Shown: one piece after another, positions 17,160-25,760 of the stretch
Layout of the letters: the number at the start of each line of letters is the position of its first letter
Numbering within the stretch: position 1 is the first letter of the stretch
Assembly (NCBI RefSeq): GCF_005796105.1
Contig: NZ_VAUO01000006.1
Coordinates: forward strand, 62,001 to 126,000
Direction: 5' to 3'
Length of the DNA: 64,000 bases
DNA from: Pseudomonas mosselii
GTDB taxonomy: Bacteria > Pseudomonadota > Gammaproteobacteria > Pseudomonadales > Pseudomonadaceae
Position numbers and translations under genes: made by a program
The notes under the pieces: model-generated
Seen by the model: the letters and a program-made list of their open reading frames with translations, nothing else
What the model was told of the DNA's origin: nothing
Database searches by the model: none

Positions 17160-18068
17160 TTACAACTCAGTAAAAATCGCGATAGGATCCACTATGATTT
17201 CATTGTCAGGACGGCAGCGAAATGATCGTTCCAACCCCGCAATTGCAGCGGTGGTAATGGATATGGCCTCACGCATGTTGTGTTCCTCTGTAACTTCATC
17301 AGCTTCTGGAACCGGCTCAACAGCACCAACCTGTGTCACCACACCGACCATACAGAATTCAACTTCCGTAAATCTCGAATACTTCTTAACGACCGTATTA
17401 ATTGGTTCTCTCAAATGATCACGATTGAGATCCGCGGAAACCTTGTAGCCATCAAATCCAACCTCCAACTCAAGAGCCCCATCAAAGGCATACTCCATGA
17501 CTTCCGAGAGATGCTTCTGAAAGAAGTTGGTATGCTCTGACTGACGGAAATTTTTTATATCGTTAAGTTTTTTTAAACGGCCAATAGCTTCGGATTTAGC
17601 AGCACCTGAAAGCGAGTCTAGGTTTTCAGCCAACAATGTTCGCTCGTCATTAGACGTCACTACCCCGAGGGATGGCATGATTGACTCCATCGCTTTTAAA
17701 GACCTTACGACCTCCAGGTAGTCGACGATTTTTGCTTTACCTTTTACTTTAACGAGCTGACCATGAGACACACTCCCAAGCACATCACTATAAGTAAGCC
17801 CAGTCAAATCTAAAAGTTTATTATCCTCTTTGAGTCGACTCTCAAAAAGCGAATAGGCATAATCATGCAGGAATTTCTTTTCAACACTAGATGCCGTTTT
17901 TTCAATAATCTCGGCAATAATCCGCCCACTCCCAACAGGTCCTTTTTGCTCTTCATTTTCCTGTAGGCTTTGCTGCTTTTCTTCCAGGATGTACTCCGTA
18001 ACGCCTGACATCAACTGCGAAGAGAGGGAGTACACCTTGAAGCGATCAAGGTAAATGAAGTTTTTCAC
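17160..18068 (-). CDS. DUF6414-like protein of unknown function (302 aa)
   Basis: A soluble protein of 302 residues that starts MKNFIYLDRFKVYSLSSQLM. This YLD...YSLSSQ opening and the later GQLVKVKGKAKIVDYLEVV stretch (near 102-120) resemble what I know as DUF6414; the name is from memory and unverified. A long helical region runs about 125-195, and the C-terminal half reads as a mixed alpha/beta domain. There is no membrane segment. The start is a GTG, with AAGGAAG 7-8 bases upstream, inside the last codons of the 48-residue membrane peptide (23-base overlap). It is the last gene of the integrase-linked set and is far poorer in GC than its chromosomal neighbours, so it was acquired. A defence or element-maintenance role is only a guess. 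Confidence 0.6.
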   Translation of the reverse strand: MKNFIYLDRFKVYSLSSQLMSGVTEYILEEKQQSLQENEEQKGPVGSGRIIAEIIEKTASSVEKKFLHDYAYSLFESRLKEDNKLLDLTGLTYSDVLGSVSHGQLVKVKGKAKIVDYLEVVRSLKAMESIMPSLGVVTSNDERTLLAENLDSLSGAAKSEAIGRLKKLNDIKNFRQSEHTNFFQKHLSEVMEYAFDGALELEVGFDGYKVSADLNRDHLREPINTVVKKYSRFTEVEFCMVGVVTQVGAVEPVPEADEVTEEHNMREAISITTAAIAGLERSFRCRPDNEIIVDPIAIFTEL

Positions 18069-18192
18069 GCTCGGACTTCCTTTTCATAAAGTCGTGATAA
18101 TATCTTTTGCGAGTATCAATGAATGTCCAAGCCGCAAAAGCTATTCCAGCAACTGCAAACACAGCTGTGAAAATATATATTGTGACTGTCAT
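18046..18192 (-). CDS. Single-helix membrane peptide (48 aa)
   Basis: A very short gene encoding one membrane helix (IYIFTAVFAVAGIAFAAWTF, residues about 5-24) and a strongly basic cytoplasmic tail with RKRYYHDFMKRKSEREK. The ATG at 18192 has GGGAG 7 bases upstream; that ribosome site overlaps the stop of the preceding four-helix gene. Its end overlaps the DUF6414-like gene by 23 bases. Tight packing on both sides supports that it is expressed with them. No family recognised. Confidence 0.65.
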   Translation of the reverse strand: MTVTIYIFTAVFAVAGIAFAAWTFIDTRKRYYHDFMKRKSEREKLHLP

Positions 18193-18196
18193 GTCG

Positions 18197-18631
18197 TTAC
18201 TCCCTCGACCCGAATTCGGACGATTTTGACATTCTATCATAAGATACCCAGCAAAGCAAAAGAGAGATCAGCGAGAATATGAGTGAAGAATTCAAAATAG
18301 CCTTAACATTTACACTATCAACTATTTCCGACATCAACAGCAGAACATAAAGTCCAGAATAGATCAACATTAGCAGAGCAGAAAAACCCATCATACTATG
18401 CTTCCACTCTGCATCATCGAGGTCATGATATTTAATTTCATTGAATATCGAAACCTGCAGCACTATGCCAAATGCAATAAAATCAGAAGGCGCGAGCAAG
18501 GAAATCGCCTTCTCACCCTGCGTCAATGAACCTACAAGGAGACGCAAGAAAATCGGAGCCATCCCAAACAACACCGCGTAAATAAACCATCGCATCTTAA
18601 GCCCACTAATCTTAATTTCCCGCATACCCAT
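18197..18631 (-). CDS. Four-helix inner-membrane protein (144 aa)
   Basis: Four hydrophobic segments are seen near residues 14-33, 45-62, 81-101 and 112-130, with short loops; the C-terminal tail ends SKSSEFGSRE. AAGGAAAATAAGAG precedes the ATG, and only three bases separate it from the integrase stop, so it is read from the same transcript as the integrase. Codon use is AT-rich, unlike the integrase. I do not recognise a family. Small multi-helix proteins beside a soluble partner often anchor effectors to the membrane, but nothing here proves that. Confidence 0.65.
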   Translation of the reverse strand: MGMREIKISGLKMRWFIYAVLFGMAPIFLRLLVGSLTQGEKAISLLAPSDFIAFGIVLQVSIFNEIKYHDLDDAEWKHSMMGFSALLMLIYSGLYVLLLMSEIVDSVNVKAILNSSLIFSLISLLLCWVSYDRMSKSSEFGSRE

Positions 18632-18634
18632 CTC

Positions 18635-19762
18635 TTATTTTCCTTTAACTCGAGAACCTAACTTCACTTCAGAGCCTAAAATTCTGCCCATCCATTTCCA
18701 GTCGTTATACTTATCTCCCCTGCCTCGCAAATGAGCATATCGACGCAAGGAATTCCAATCACGATGACCGGACACACTCGAAACCCTCGGTATATCCCAG
18801 TCCATTTCGAACAGCCGGCTCACCCCTTCGTGACGCAAGTCATGAAAGTGCAGATCCTCGATACCCTTCATCTTGCATGCTTTAGACCATGCCGTACCGA
18901 TTGAATCGGTGTTGTACGGGAATATCTCGCGACACTCTCGGGGCATGCTCTGCACGATTATCCAGGCCTCATCTGGCAAGTAACACCAGACATCGTTGCC
19001 AATCTTCTGGCCAGGGTTCTTCATATCCCGCACCTTCACAGCCTGCCGGTGCTCATCCAGGTCTTCCCAAAGGATGCGACTAATCTCGTCCATTCGACGT
19101 GTCGAGAAGATTGCGAACGCCATTACCTTGGGCATGTGGATGACGCTTGGGCGCCGCCGCAGCATCTCGAAGAAGTGCTCCAGCACTTTGTCGATTTCAT
19201 CCAGTGTCGGACGCCGATCGCGCTCACGGCTTCTCATGTTGTAGCCGAACTTCTTCAGCACCAAGCGGGCATCTGGCATTGCCTGCGGATCAATCTCATA
19301 CCCCCACGCTGCCCTCGCCAGTGACAACACCGAGCCCAGGTGTGCCAGATCATTGCCGGCCGTTTGCGGCTTGACTTCTCCCCCTTCTGGGCTCATGCGC
19401 CATAGCGCAAAGTCCACCAGCACCTGCTGGGTAATGTCGGAGTCAACCTTCTCGCCCAAGTAGCTTTTCTTGATGGCGTTCAACGTGCGTCGCTTCGTCT
19501 CGCCCAGCGGCCGGGCTTTCTCAGCCTCGACCAGATAGCGCTCGATCATCTGCTTGACCGTCTGCCCTACTCGACTGGCCCGCTCGATCGCACCAGGTTC
19601 AGCCAGCTCCGTCTCCCGTCGCTTCGCCCAGGCCACGGCGGCCTGTTTACGGGCGAACGTCTGGCTCTCTTGGTAGACTGTCACCTTATCGCGGTTGATG
19701 CGGATCTGAGCTGTGTAGCTGATGGTGCCGTCTGCCTTCTTACGGGGTCTGATCGTTGCCAT
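18635..19762 (-). CDS. int: Tyrosine recombinase (dusA-adjacent phage-type integrase)
   Basis: A 375-residue tyrosine integrase. Residues about 1-60 form an AP2-like/arm-binding N-terminal domain (GTISYTAQIRINR), about 60-160 the core-binding SAM-like domain, and about 195-350 the catalytic domain. The catalytic Arg is in FSTRRMDEIS, HxxR is in HDLRHEGVS, the third His is in SGHRDWNSL and the nucleophile Tyr is in RRYAHLRG, so it should be active. It begins about 100 bases from dusA and is transcribed away from it, the standard arrangement for integrases that use the 5' end of dusA. It lies upstream of three cargo genes with a 3-base gap to the first. Cargo expression may be tied to integrase expression. 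Confidence 0.93.
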   Translation of the reverse strand: MATIRPRKKADGTISYTAQIRINRDKVTVYQESQTFARKQAAVAWAKRRETELAEPGAIERASRVGQTVKQMIERYLVEAEKARPLGETKRRTLNAIKKSYLGEKVDSDITQQVLVDFALWRMSPEGGEVKPQTAGNDLAHLGSVLSLARAAWGYEIDPQAMPDARLVLKKFGYNMRSRERDRRPTLDEIDKVLEHFFEMLRRRPSVIHMPKVMAFAIFSTRRMDEISRILWEDLDEHRQAVKVRDMKNPGQKIGNDVWCYLPDEAWIIVQSMPRECREIFPYNTDSIGTAWSKACKMKGIEDLHFHDLRHEGVSRLFEMDWDIPRVSSVSGHRDWNSLRRYAHLRGRGDKYNDWKWMGRILGSEVKLGSRVKGK

Positions 19763-19767
19763 GAGAA

Positions 19768-19846
19768 TTGGTACACGTCCTGATTCGGTTGGTACATTGT
19801 ACCAAGCGCTTGGTAAAAACGCCCCATAACCCCCGAAAATCGGTAC
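19768..19846. promoter_or_regulatory. TTGGTA repeats at 21-base spacing between integrase and dusA
   Basis: TTGGTA occurs at 19768, 19789 and 19810, exactly 21 bases apart, and TCGGTAC follows at 19840. The middle copy is part of the inverted repeat TTGGTACATTGTACCAA (19789-19805). Two helical turns between copies would put bound protein on one face of the DNA. On the integrase strand TACAAT inside the palindrome could be its -10 box. The sites could be integrase arm sites, an excisionase site or an operator of the integrase operon. Confidence 0.5.
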
Positions 19847-19863
19847 AGAACACGTTGAACGAA

Positions 19864-20874
19864 ATGACTGCCAAATCAGGCTCTAAGCCAGAAAACATGC
19901 GCCCTGAGCCCTCCCGCCGGTTCAGTGTTGCACCGATGATGGACTGGACCGATCGTCATTGCCGCTTCTTCCTACGCCTGCTATCCAAAAACGCCCTGCT
20001 CTACACCGAAATGGTCACCACCGGTGCCCTGCTGCACAACGACGCCAACCGTTTCCTGCGCCACGACATATCCGAGCACCCGCTGGCCCTGCAACTGGGC
20101 GGCAGTGTGCCGGCGGACCTGGCGGCCTGCGCCAAACTGGCCGAGCAGGCGGGCTATGACGAGGTCAACCTCAACGTCGGCTGCCCCAGCGACCGGGTGC
20201 AGAACAACATGATCGGCGCCTGCCTGATGGGCCATCCGGCGCTGGTGGCCGATTGCGTCAAGGCCATGCAGGATGCGGTGAGCATTCCGGTGACGGTCAA
20301 GCACCGCATCGGCATCAATGGCCGCGACAGCTATGCCGAGCTGTGCGATTTCGTCGGTCAGGTGCGCGACGCGGGGTGCCGCAGCTTCACCGTGCATGCG
20401 CGCATCGCCATCCTCGAAGGGTTGTCGCCCAAGGAAAACCGCGAGATTCCGCCGCTGCGCTACGACATAGCCGCGCAGCTCAAGGCCGATTTCCCGGCGC
20501 TGGAACTGGTGCTCAACGGCGGGATCAAGACCCTCGAAGAATGCCACACCCACCTGCAAACCTTCGACGGGGTGATGCTGGGGCGCGAGGCGTACCACAA
20601 CCCGTACCTGCTGGCGCAGGTGGACCAGCAGCTGTTCGGCAGCCAGGCGCCGGTGGTGAGCCGCAGCGAGGCGATGGAAAAACTGCGTCCGTATATCGTT
20701 GCGCACATGCAGAGCGGGGGCGCGATCCATCACATCACCCGGCATATCCTGGGCCTTGGCCAAGGCTTCCCGGGCGCGCGCAAATTCCGCCAGTTGCTCT
20801 CGGCCGACATTCACAAGACCGACGCGCCGCTGGCGGTGCTGGACCAGGCCGCCGAGCTGCTGCAAGGGCGCTGA
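19864..20874 (+). CDS. dusA: tRNA-dihydrouridine(20/20a) synthase A
   Basis: A 336-residue flavoenzyme that reduces U20/U20a in the tRNA D-loop. The FMN-binding TIM barrel has APMMDWTDRHCR near the start, catalytic C107 in NVGCPSDRVQ, and HARIAILEGLSPKENR typical of the DusA branch. The reading frame is open upstream into the integrase-side region. I choose ATG 19864, though ATG 19900 (MRPEPSRRF) is also possible; neither has a strong ribosome site. The first 30 or so codons may have been rebuilt by element insertion, which commonly supplies a substitute 5' end. The catalytic core is intact, so the gene is likely functional. Confidence 0.93.
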   Translation: MTAKSGSKPENMRPEPSRRFSVAPMMDWTDRHCRFFLRLLSKNALLYTEMVTTGALLHNDANRFLRHDISEHPLALQLGGSVPADLAACAKLAEQAGYDEVNLNVGCPSDRVQNNMIGACLMGHPALVADCVKAMQDAVSIPVTVKHRIGINGRDSYAELCDFVGQVRDAGCRSFTVHARIAILEGLSPKENREIPPLRYDIAAQLKADFPALELVLNGGIKTLEECHTHLQTFDGVMLGREAYHNPYLLAQVDQQLFGSQAPVVSRSEAMEKLRPYIVAHMQSGGAIHHITRHILGLGQGFPGARKFRQLLSADIHKTDAPLAVLDQAAELLQGR

Positions 20875-21023
20875 GGGAACCTGCGCCAGGGTTGCGACTC
20901 GAAGGCTTGTCGTGCAGTGGCCCCGGCGTCCGGGGCGGCTGCGCAACCCGGCACCAGGCCGGCCCTTGAGTGGCCGCCGGGGCTCGGGTAATGTCGAGCC
21001 ATTGCACAGGACAGAGCACGCCC

Positions 21024-21950
21024 ATGACCTCCAAGCTGGAACAACTCAAACAGTTCACCACCGTGGTCGCCGACACCGGGGACCTGGACGCCATCACCCG
21101 GCTCAAGCCGGTGGACGCCACCACCAACCCGTCGCTGCTGCTCAAGGCTGCCGCCATCCCCGGTTACGCCGATTTGCTCAAGCAGGTCAAAAGCGATGCC
21201 AAGGGCAATATCGACCTGGCCTGCGACAAGTTCGCGGTGGCCGTGGGGGCGGGCATTCTCAAGGTGATTCCAGGGCGGATCTCCACCGAAGTGGATGCCC
21301 GGTTGTCGTTCGATGAGCCGGCGCTGCTGAAAAAGGCCCAACAGCTGATTGCGCTGTACGAAGCGGCGGGCATACAGCGCGATCGCGTACTGATCAAGCT
21401 GGCCTCCACCTGGGAAGGCATCCGCGCCGCCGAGAAACTCGAAAAGCAAGGCATCCAGACCAACCTGACCCTGCTGTTCTCCTTCGCCCAGGCCCAGGCC
21501 TGCGCCGATGCCGGGGTGTTCCTGATCTCGCCGTTCGTAGGGCGCATCTACGACTGGTACAAGAAAAGCACCGGCAAAGAGTATGTCGGCGCCGAGGATC
21601 CGGGCGTGCAGTCGGTGACCCGCATCTACGACTACTACAAGACCAACGGTTACGACACCGTGGTCATGGGCGCGAGTTTCCGCAACATCGGCCAGATCGA
21701 GCAACTGGCCGGCTGCGACCGCCTGACCATCAGCCCTGAGCTGCTGCAACAACTGTCCGACGATCAGGGCGAGCTGCCGCGTATCCTCAAGCCAGGCAAT
21801 ACTGGCGAAGCCAAGCAGCACCTGAGCGAGAGCCAGTTCCGCTGGGCGATGAACGAGGATGCCATGGGCACCGAGAAACTGGCCGAAGGTATCCGCCAAT
21901 TCGCGCGCGACCAGGAAAAACTGGAGAATCTGATGGCTGACAAGGCCTGA
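21024..21950 (+). CDS. tal: Transaldolase
   Basis: A 308-residue class I aldolase-type enzyme of the non-oxidative pentose phosphate pathway, moving dihydroxyacetone units between sugar phosphates. The Schiff-base lysine is K125 in [22 protein letters not shown] near 30-41 and [12 protein letters not shown] near 150 are family motifs. The ATG at 21024 is chosen as the family begins [10 protein letters not shown]; the frame extends 18 codons upstream. A clear rho-independent terminator follows. In Pseudomonas, which lacks a complete upper glycolysis, it supports pentose supply and the pentose cycle. Confidence 0.96.
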   Translation: MTSKLEQLKQFTTVVADTGDLDAITRLKPVDATTNPSLLLKAAAIPGYADLLKQVKSDAKGNIDLACDKFAVAVGAGILKVIPGRISTEVDARLSFDEPALLKKAQQLIALYEAAGIQRDRVLIKLASTWEGIRAAEKLEKQGIQTNLTLLFSFAQAQACADAGVFLISPFVGRIYDWYKKSTGKEYVGAEDPGVQSVTRIYDYYKTNGYDTVVMGASFRNIGQIEQLAGCDRLTISPELLQQLSDDQGELPRILKPGNTGEAKQHLSESQFRWAMNEDAMGTEKLAEGIRQFARDQEKLENLMADKA

Positions 21951-21970
21951 AACATATTCCGGTTGATCGA

Positions 21971-22006
21971 CGGGTGGGGAATGCCGAGCATTCTTCGCCC
22001 GTTTTT
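21971..22006 (+). terminator. Rho-independent terminator of tal
   Basis: Bases 21971-21984 pair with 21988-22001 over 14 positions (three of them G-U) around a CGA loop, followed by five T residues (22002-22006). It begins 20 bases after the tal stop. Confidence 0.85.
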
Positions 22007-22029
22007 CGTTGGGGTGGCGAGTAACGCGG

Positions 22030-22089
22030 ATCGCGGGGCACGCCCGGCCCTACGGCTCAACCGCTGTGAATGCGGGTCTGCCCCGCGAT
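22030..22089. repeat. Inverted repeat, REP-like remnant
   Basis: ATCGCGGGGCA (22030-22040) and TGCCCCGCGAT (22079-22089) are perfect 11-base inverted arms enclosing GC-rich DNA. It resembles the repeat pairs common in Pseudomonas intergenic regions and lies between tal and the phosphatase gene. Confidence 0.55.
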
Positions 22090-22123
22090 AACGCTTTCGA
22101 CCGCCCACCAAGCCGAGCCTCAG

Positions 22124-23986
22124 ATGTCCCCTGCCGCCCCACTCCCCCTCGTCCTCGCAGGCCCGGTCCTGCGCCGCCTCGAACCCCAGCGCCTGGCGAT
22201 CTGGCTGGTTGGCTCGCAGCCCTTGCAGCCCGCGTTTTTGCTCGACTTCCCCGGCATCACGCCGCGCCTTTCTTGCGACACCATCGCCGTGGGCGAGCAA
22301 GCCTTCGTGCACTTGCTGGACATCCGCTTCGACCACCCACTGCCCTGCGATGTGGCGCTGAGCTACGACGTGCTCCTGGGCAATGGCCAGAGTATCGCCG
22401 ACTGGGCGCCGCACCTGCTTTACCCAGGCGCCAGCCGGCCCAACCTGGTGCTGCGCACACAGATGGACCAGTTGCTCCACGGCTCCTGCCGCAAGCCACA
22501 CCACCCGGTAGCGGACGGGCTGCTCTGCGCCGACCGCCTGCTGGCGGCCAATCCATTGCCAGCAGAGCGGCCTGCGGTGTTGCTGATGACCGGCGATCAG
22601 GTCTACGCCGACGATGTCGCCGGCCCCATGCTGCGGGCCATCCACACCCTGATCGCGCGCCTGGGCTTGTTCGACGAGGCGTTGGACGGCGCCCTGGTGG
22701 ACAGTGCCAAGGCGCTGTACCGCCACCCGGCCTGCTATTACCGCCGCCCCGACCTGCTGCCGGCACAAGAGGCCAACGCGTCGCTGCGCGAGCGCTTCTT
22801 CGGTGGCAAGCGCAAGCCGATCTTCTCGTCCAGCAACGCCGACAATCATTTGGTGACGTTCGCCGAGGTCATGGCCATGTACCTGCTGGCATGGTCGCCG
22901 CTGCCGTGGACATTGGTGGACATGGACATGCCTGCTGGGCTCGCAGCCGAGCACCAAGCCCGCTACCTACGCGAGCTGCCGCTGATCGAGGCGTTTCGCG
23001 ACGGCCTCGGCCAGGTGGCCCGAGCGATGGCCCACCTGCCCTGCCTGATGATTTTCGACGACCACGACATCACCGACGACTGGAACCTGTCGGCACAGTG
23101 GGAGCAGACCGCCTACGGCCATCCGTTCTCACGGCGGATCATCGGCAATGCGCTGTTGGGGTATCTGCTGTGCCAAGGGTGGGGCAACGATCCTGACGCC
23201 TGCGCCCCACTGATCGGGCAGTGCCACGACCTGCAACAGGGCAACGCCCAGGATGCCCTGATCGGCGAACTGCTGCGCTTTCAGGGCTGGCAGTACCAAC
23301 TGCCAAGCAATCCGCCGCTATTGGTGCTGGACACCCGCACTCGCCGCTGGCGTAGCGAGCGCAGCCTGGACAAGCCCTCCGGGCTGCTGGATTGGGAGGC
23401 GCTGTGCGAGCTGCAACAGGCTCTGCTCGACCACCCTTCGGCGATCATCGTGTCACCGGCGCCGATTTTCGGGGTCAAGTTGATTGAGGCGGTGCAGCGG
23501 GTGTTCAGTGCGCTGGGCTACCCGCTGCTGGTGGACGCCGAGAACTGGATGGCCCACCGCGGCGCCGCCCAGGTGGTGCTGAACATATTCCGCCACTCGC
23601 GCACACCGGGGCACTATGTTGTGCTGTCGGGCGATGTGCACTATTCGTTCGTCTACGAAGTGCTGATCCGCCACCGCCAGCACAGCCCGCACCTGTGGCA
23701 GGTGACCAGCAGCGGCATCAAGAACGAATTTCCACGGCGCCTGCTGGATGTGCTGGACCGCCTCAACCGCTGGCTCTACTCGCCGCGCTCGCCGCTCAAC
23801 TGGTTCACCCAGCGCCGGCAAATGGAGGTGGTCCCGCGCGTCCCCAGCCACAGCAAGGCGGGCGAGCGGTTATGGAACAGCGCAGGGTTGGGGCAAGTGT
23901 TCTTCGATGCGCAGGGACGACCGGAGCGGGTGTTGCAGCTCAATGCCGATGGAGAACCGGCGACGGAATTCGTCAGACGGGCGTGA
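22124..23986 (+). CDS. PhoD-like metallophosphatase (alkaline phosphatase D family)
   Basis: A 620-residue protein with a PhoD-type two-metal active site: TGDQVYADD near residue 161, FDDHDITDDWNL near 310 and SGDVHYSFVYE near 505. The N-terminal roughly 110 residues form a beta-rich domain. No signal peptide is visible, so unlike classic exported PhoD it may act in the cytoplasm. The ATG at 22124 is used because the alternative at 22070 would start inside the repeat at 22030-22089. Substrate unknown; phosphodiesters are likely. It stands alone. Confidence 0.85.
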   Translation: MSPAAPLPLVLAGPVLRRLEPQRLAIWLVGSQPLQPAFLLDFPGITPRLSCDTIAVGEQAFVHLLDIRFDHPLPCDVALSYDVLLGNGQSIADWAPHLLYPGASRPNLVLRTQMDQLLHGSCRKPHHPVADGLLCADRLLAANPLPAERPAVLLMTGDQVYADDVAGPMLRAIHTLIARLGLFDEALDGALVDSAKALYRHPACYYRRPDLLPAQEANASLRERFFGGKRKPIFSSSNADNHLVTFAEVMAMYLLAWSPLPWTLVDMDMPAGLAAEHQARYLRELPLIEAFRDGLGQVARAMAHLPCLMIFDDHDITDDWNLSAQWEQTAYGHPFSRRIIGNALLGYLLCQGWGNDPDACAPLIGQCHDLQQGNAQDALIGELLRFQGWQYQLPSNPPLLVLDTRTRRWRSERSLDKPSGLLDWEALCELQQALLDHPSAIIVSPAPIFGVKLIEAVQRVFSALGYPLLVDAENWMAHRGAAQVVLNIFRHSRTPGHYVVLSGDVHYSFVYEVLIRHRQHSPHLWQVTSSGIKNEFPRRLLDVLDRLNRWLYSPRSPLNWFTQRRQMEVVPRVPSHSKAGERLWNSAGLGQVFFDAQGRPERVLQLNADGEPATEFVRRA

Positions 23987-24096
23987 GTAGACGCTTGATA
24001 GCGTGCTGGCTGCTTCGCGGGTAAATCGGGGCGCCGAACCGCCGCTCCCACAGGCTATGCGGTGCCTGGGAGCAGGCAACCAGCACAGGGATTGAA

Positions 24097-24579
24097 TCAG
24101 GAGCGTTCTAGCGCGCTGACCAGGTCATGGAAGGCTTCGCGGTTGGAGTCGTTCAAGCCCATGAGGATCTTGTGCGCCTCCAGCACCTTGGAGCGCACCA
24201 CGCTCTCGTCCTGGTCCTGCGACGGCAAGTCGGTCAGGCACTCGGGGCAAGGCACTGGGCGATCGACGATGTTGAACACCTGATCGAAGCCCATCGATTG
24301 CAGCAGGCGCGAGATGTCCGGGTTGGTGGTCACCACGGTTGGCAACAAGCCGACTTTCTGCCGCGACAGGATCGACAGCTTCGCCAGCAGGCCCAAGGTA
24401 GTGCTGTCGATGCTTTCGGTCTCGGTCAGATCGATGACGATGGCCGAGAAGTTCAGCGCTGTGAAGATCTTCTCGATCGTCGCATCCAGCGCCGAGCACA
24501 GGGTCAGGCGCACTTCACCGACAAATTTCAGAACGAAGGTGCCGCTCTGTTCGGCGAACTGGATTCTACCGGTAGTCAT
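24097..24579 (-). CDS. rssC: STAS-domain anti-sigma factor antagonist RssC
   Basis: A 160-residue protein. Residues about 5-105 form a STAS domain with the phospho-acceptor serine in TESIDSTTLGLLA. The C-terminal part has CPEC and a helix ending SALERS. It is coupled to rssB by a four-base ATGA overlap. In P. aeruginosa the same pair sits between tal and a PilZ gene, as here; RssB is a PP2C phosphatase that acts on RssC, and the pair influences RpoS activity. That role is carried over from the orthologue. Confidence 0.88.
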   Translation of the reverse strand: MTTGRIQFAEQSGTFVLKFVGEVRLTLCSALDATIEKIFTALNFSAIVIDLTETESIDSTTLGLLAKLSILSRQKVGLLPTVVTTNPDISRLLQSMGFDQVFNIVDRPVPCPECLTDLPSQDQDESVVRSKVLEAHKILMGLNDSNREAFHDLVSALERS

Positions 24580-25760
24580 TCAAGGTTCCTGCTCAACACC
24601 AATAGGGCGATATCATCCGGCATCTCCCCAAGCGTAGCCAATTCGAATCGTTGGCGCAGCCCCTCCAGGCTACCCCCCGCCGCCTTGACGATCTCCGGCA
24701 AGGCAGCTTCCTTATCTTTGAGTGTGGGCCCCGGCAAAAGGTCCAAGATGCCATCAGACATCAGGGTAAGGCTGAACTGCGGCGGCAGCTCCAGCACCTG
24801 ATCCTGATAACTGGCCTCATCGAACAACCCCACCGGCAGGCCACGACCTTCAAGGTAGCGCACGCCGTTCGGGGTATACAGCACCGGCAATGGCAAGTGG
24901 CCACCGACACTGTAGGTGAGCAGGCCGGTGTCTTCGTCGATGACGCCGCCGACCATGGTCACATGCTTGCCCAGCTTGCAGTTGATCAGCCCACGGTTGA
25001 TGTGCCCGAGCACTTCCGAGGGCTTGAAGTCGCGCATCTTGCCGCTGCGCTTGAATTCGAACAACAGCCGCGTGGTCATGAACTTGAGCAGCACGGTGAC
25101 GAATGCCGACGACGCGCCATGCCCGGATACGTCCGCCAGGTAAAAGGCGATGCGCCGCTCATCGACCCGGAAGTAATCGGCAAAATCACCCGACAGATAC
25201 AACGACGGGATGATCTGGTGCTCGAAGGCGAACTCCCCGGCCACCCACGGGCTCTCCGGGAGCATGTTCATTTGCACCTGGCGCCCGGCGTTCTGGTCTT
25301 CCTGTAGCAGGTGCAGGCTGGCTTCGAGTTCGCGGTTGGCCGCCTCGAGCTTGTCGCGGTAGCGCTGGTTTTCCAGGACCAGGTGCGAGCGATCCAAGGC
25401 ACGCCGCACCGAATGCTCGAGCACCGCCAGGTCTTCCAGGGGTTTGATCAGGTAATCGGCAGCGCCCAGGCGCAAGGCCTCGACTGCATCGCTCATGACC
25501 CCGGCACCCGACACCACGATCACCGGCAACTGCGGCGCGCGTTCGCTGATGCGACGAATCAATTCGAGGCCACCCATCTGCGGCATGCGCAGATCGCAGA
25601 TCACGAGGTCGGGCTGGTGTTCTTCGAAGACCTGGAGCCCCTGCTGGCCATTGCCGGCCTGGAGGACGCTGAAGCCGCTGTCTTCCAGATAGGCGGCGAG
25701 GCTGGCACGTACCACGTCGTCGTCATCGATAATCAGCAGCGTTGCACTGGTTTTCTGCAT
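24576..25760 (-). CDS. rssB: Response regulator with PP2C phosphatase domain, RssB
   Basis: A 394-residue protein. The receiver domain (about 7-122) has DDDD near 12-15, phospho-acceptor D56 in VICDLRMPQMGG and the Lys in DYLIKPLED. A short coiled linker follows, then a PP2C/SpoIIE-type phosphatase domain (about 185-390) with LADVSGHGASSAF and MSDGILDLLPG. It should dephosphorylate its partner antagonist RssC. The frame is open 59 codons further upstream; I start at MQKTSATLLI because the receiver begins at once and the length matches the Pseudomonas orthologue, but no strong ribosome site is seen. It lacks the C-terminal kinase domain of HsbR. Confidence 0.88.
   Translation of the reverse strand: MQKTSATLLIIDDDDVVRASLAAYLEDSGFSVLQAGNGQQGLQVFEEHQPDLVICDLRMPQMGGLELIRRISERAPQLPVIVVSGAGVMSDAVEALRLGAADYLIKPLEDLAVLEHSVRRALDRSHLVLENQRYRDKLEAANRELEASLHLLQEDQNAGRQVQMNMLPESPWVAGEFAFEHQIIPSLYLSGDFADYFRVDERRIAFYLADVSGHGASSAFVTVLLKFMTTRLLFEFKRSGKMRDFKPSEVLGHINRGLINCKLGKHVTMVGGVIDEDTGLLTYSVGGHLPLPVLYTPNGVRYLEGRGLPVGLFDEASYQDQVLELPPQFSLTLMSDGILDLLPGPTLKDKEAALPEIVKAAGGSLEGLRQRFELATLGEMPDDIALLVLSRNLE

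Larger units (their letters stand above)
16592..19863. mobile_element. Accessory island next to dusA (integrase, PrtN-type activator, three-gene cargo)
   Basis: Between the REP at 16546 and the start of dusA lie a PrtN-type gene pair on the plus strand and, on the minus strand, an integrase directly beside dusA with three downstream genes of markedly lower GC. The 5' end of dusA is a known integration site for a class of tyrosine integrases in Pseudomonas and other proteobacteria. No structural phage genes are present, and I could not find a convincing second copy of the attachment site on the left, so the limits are approximate and the element may be a remnant or a minimal satellite. Confidence 0.6.

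Noticed and set aside
19864..19960. dusA as a pseudogene broken by the island
   Set aside because: The frame is intact, with FMN-site and catalytic Cys motifs present, so only the 5' end may have been replaced.
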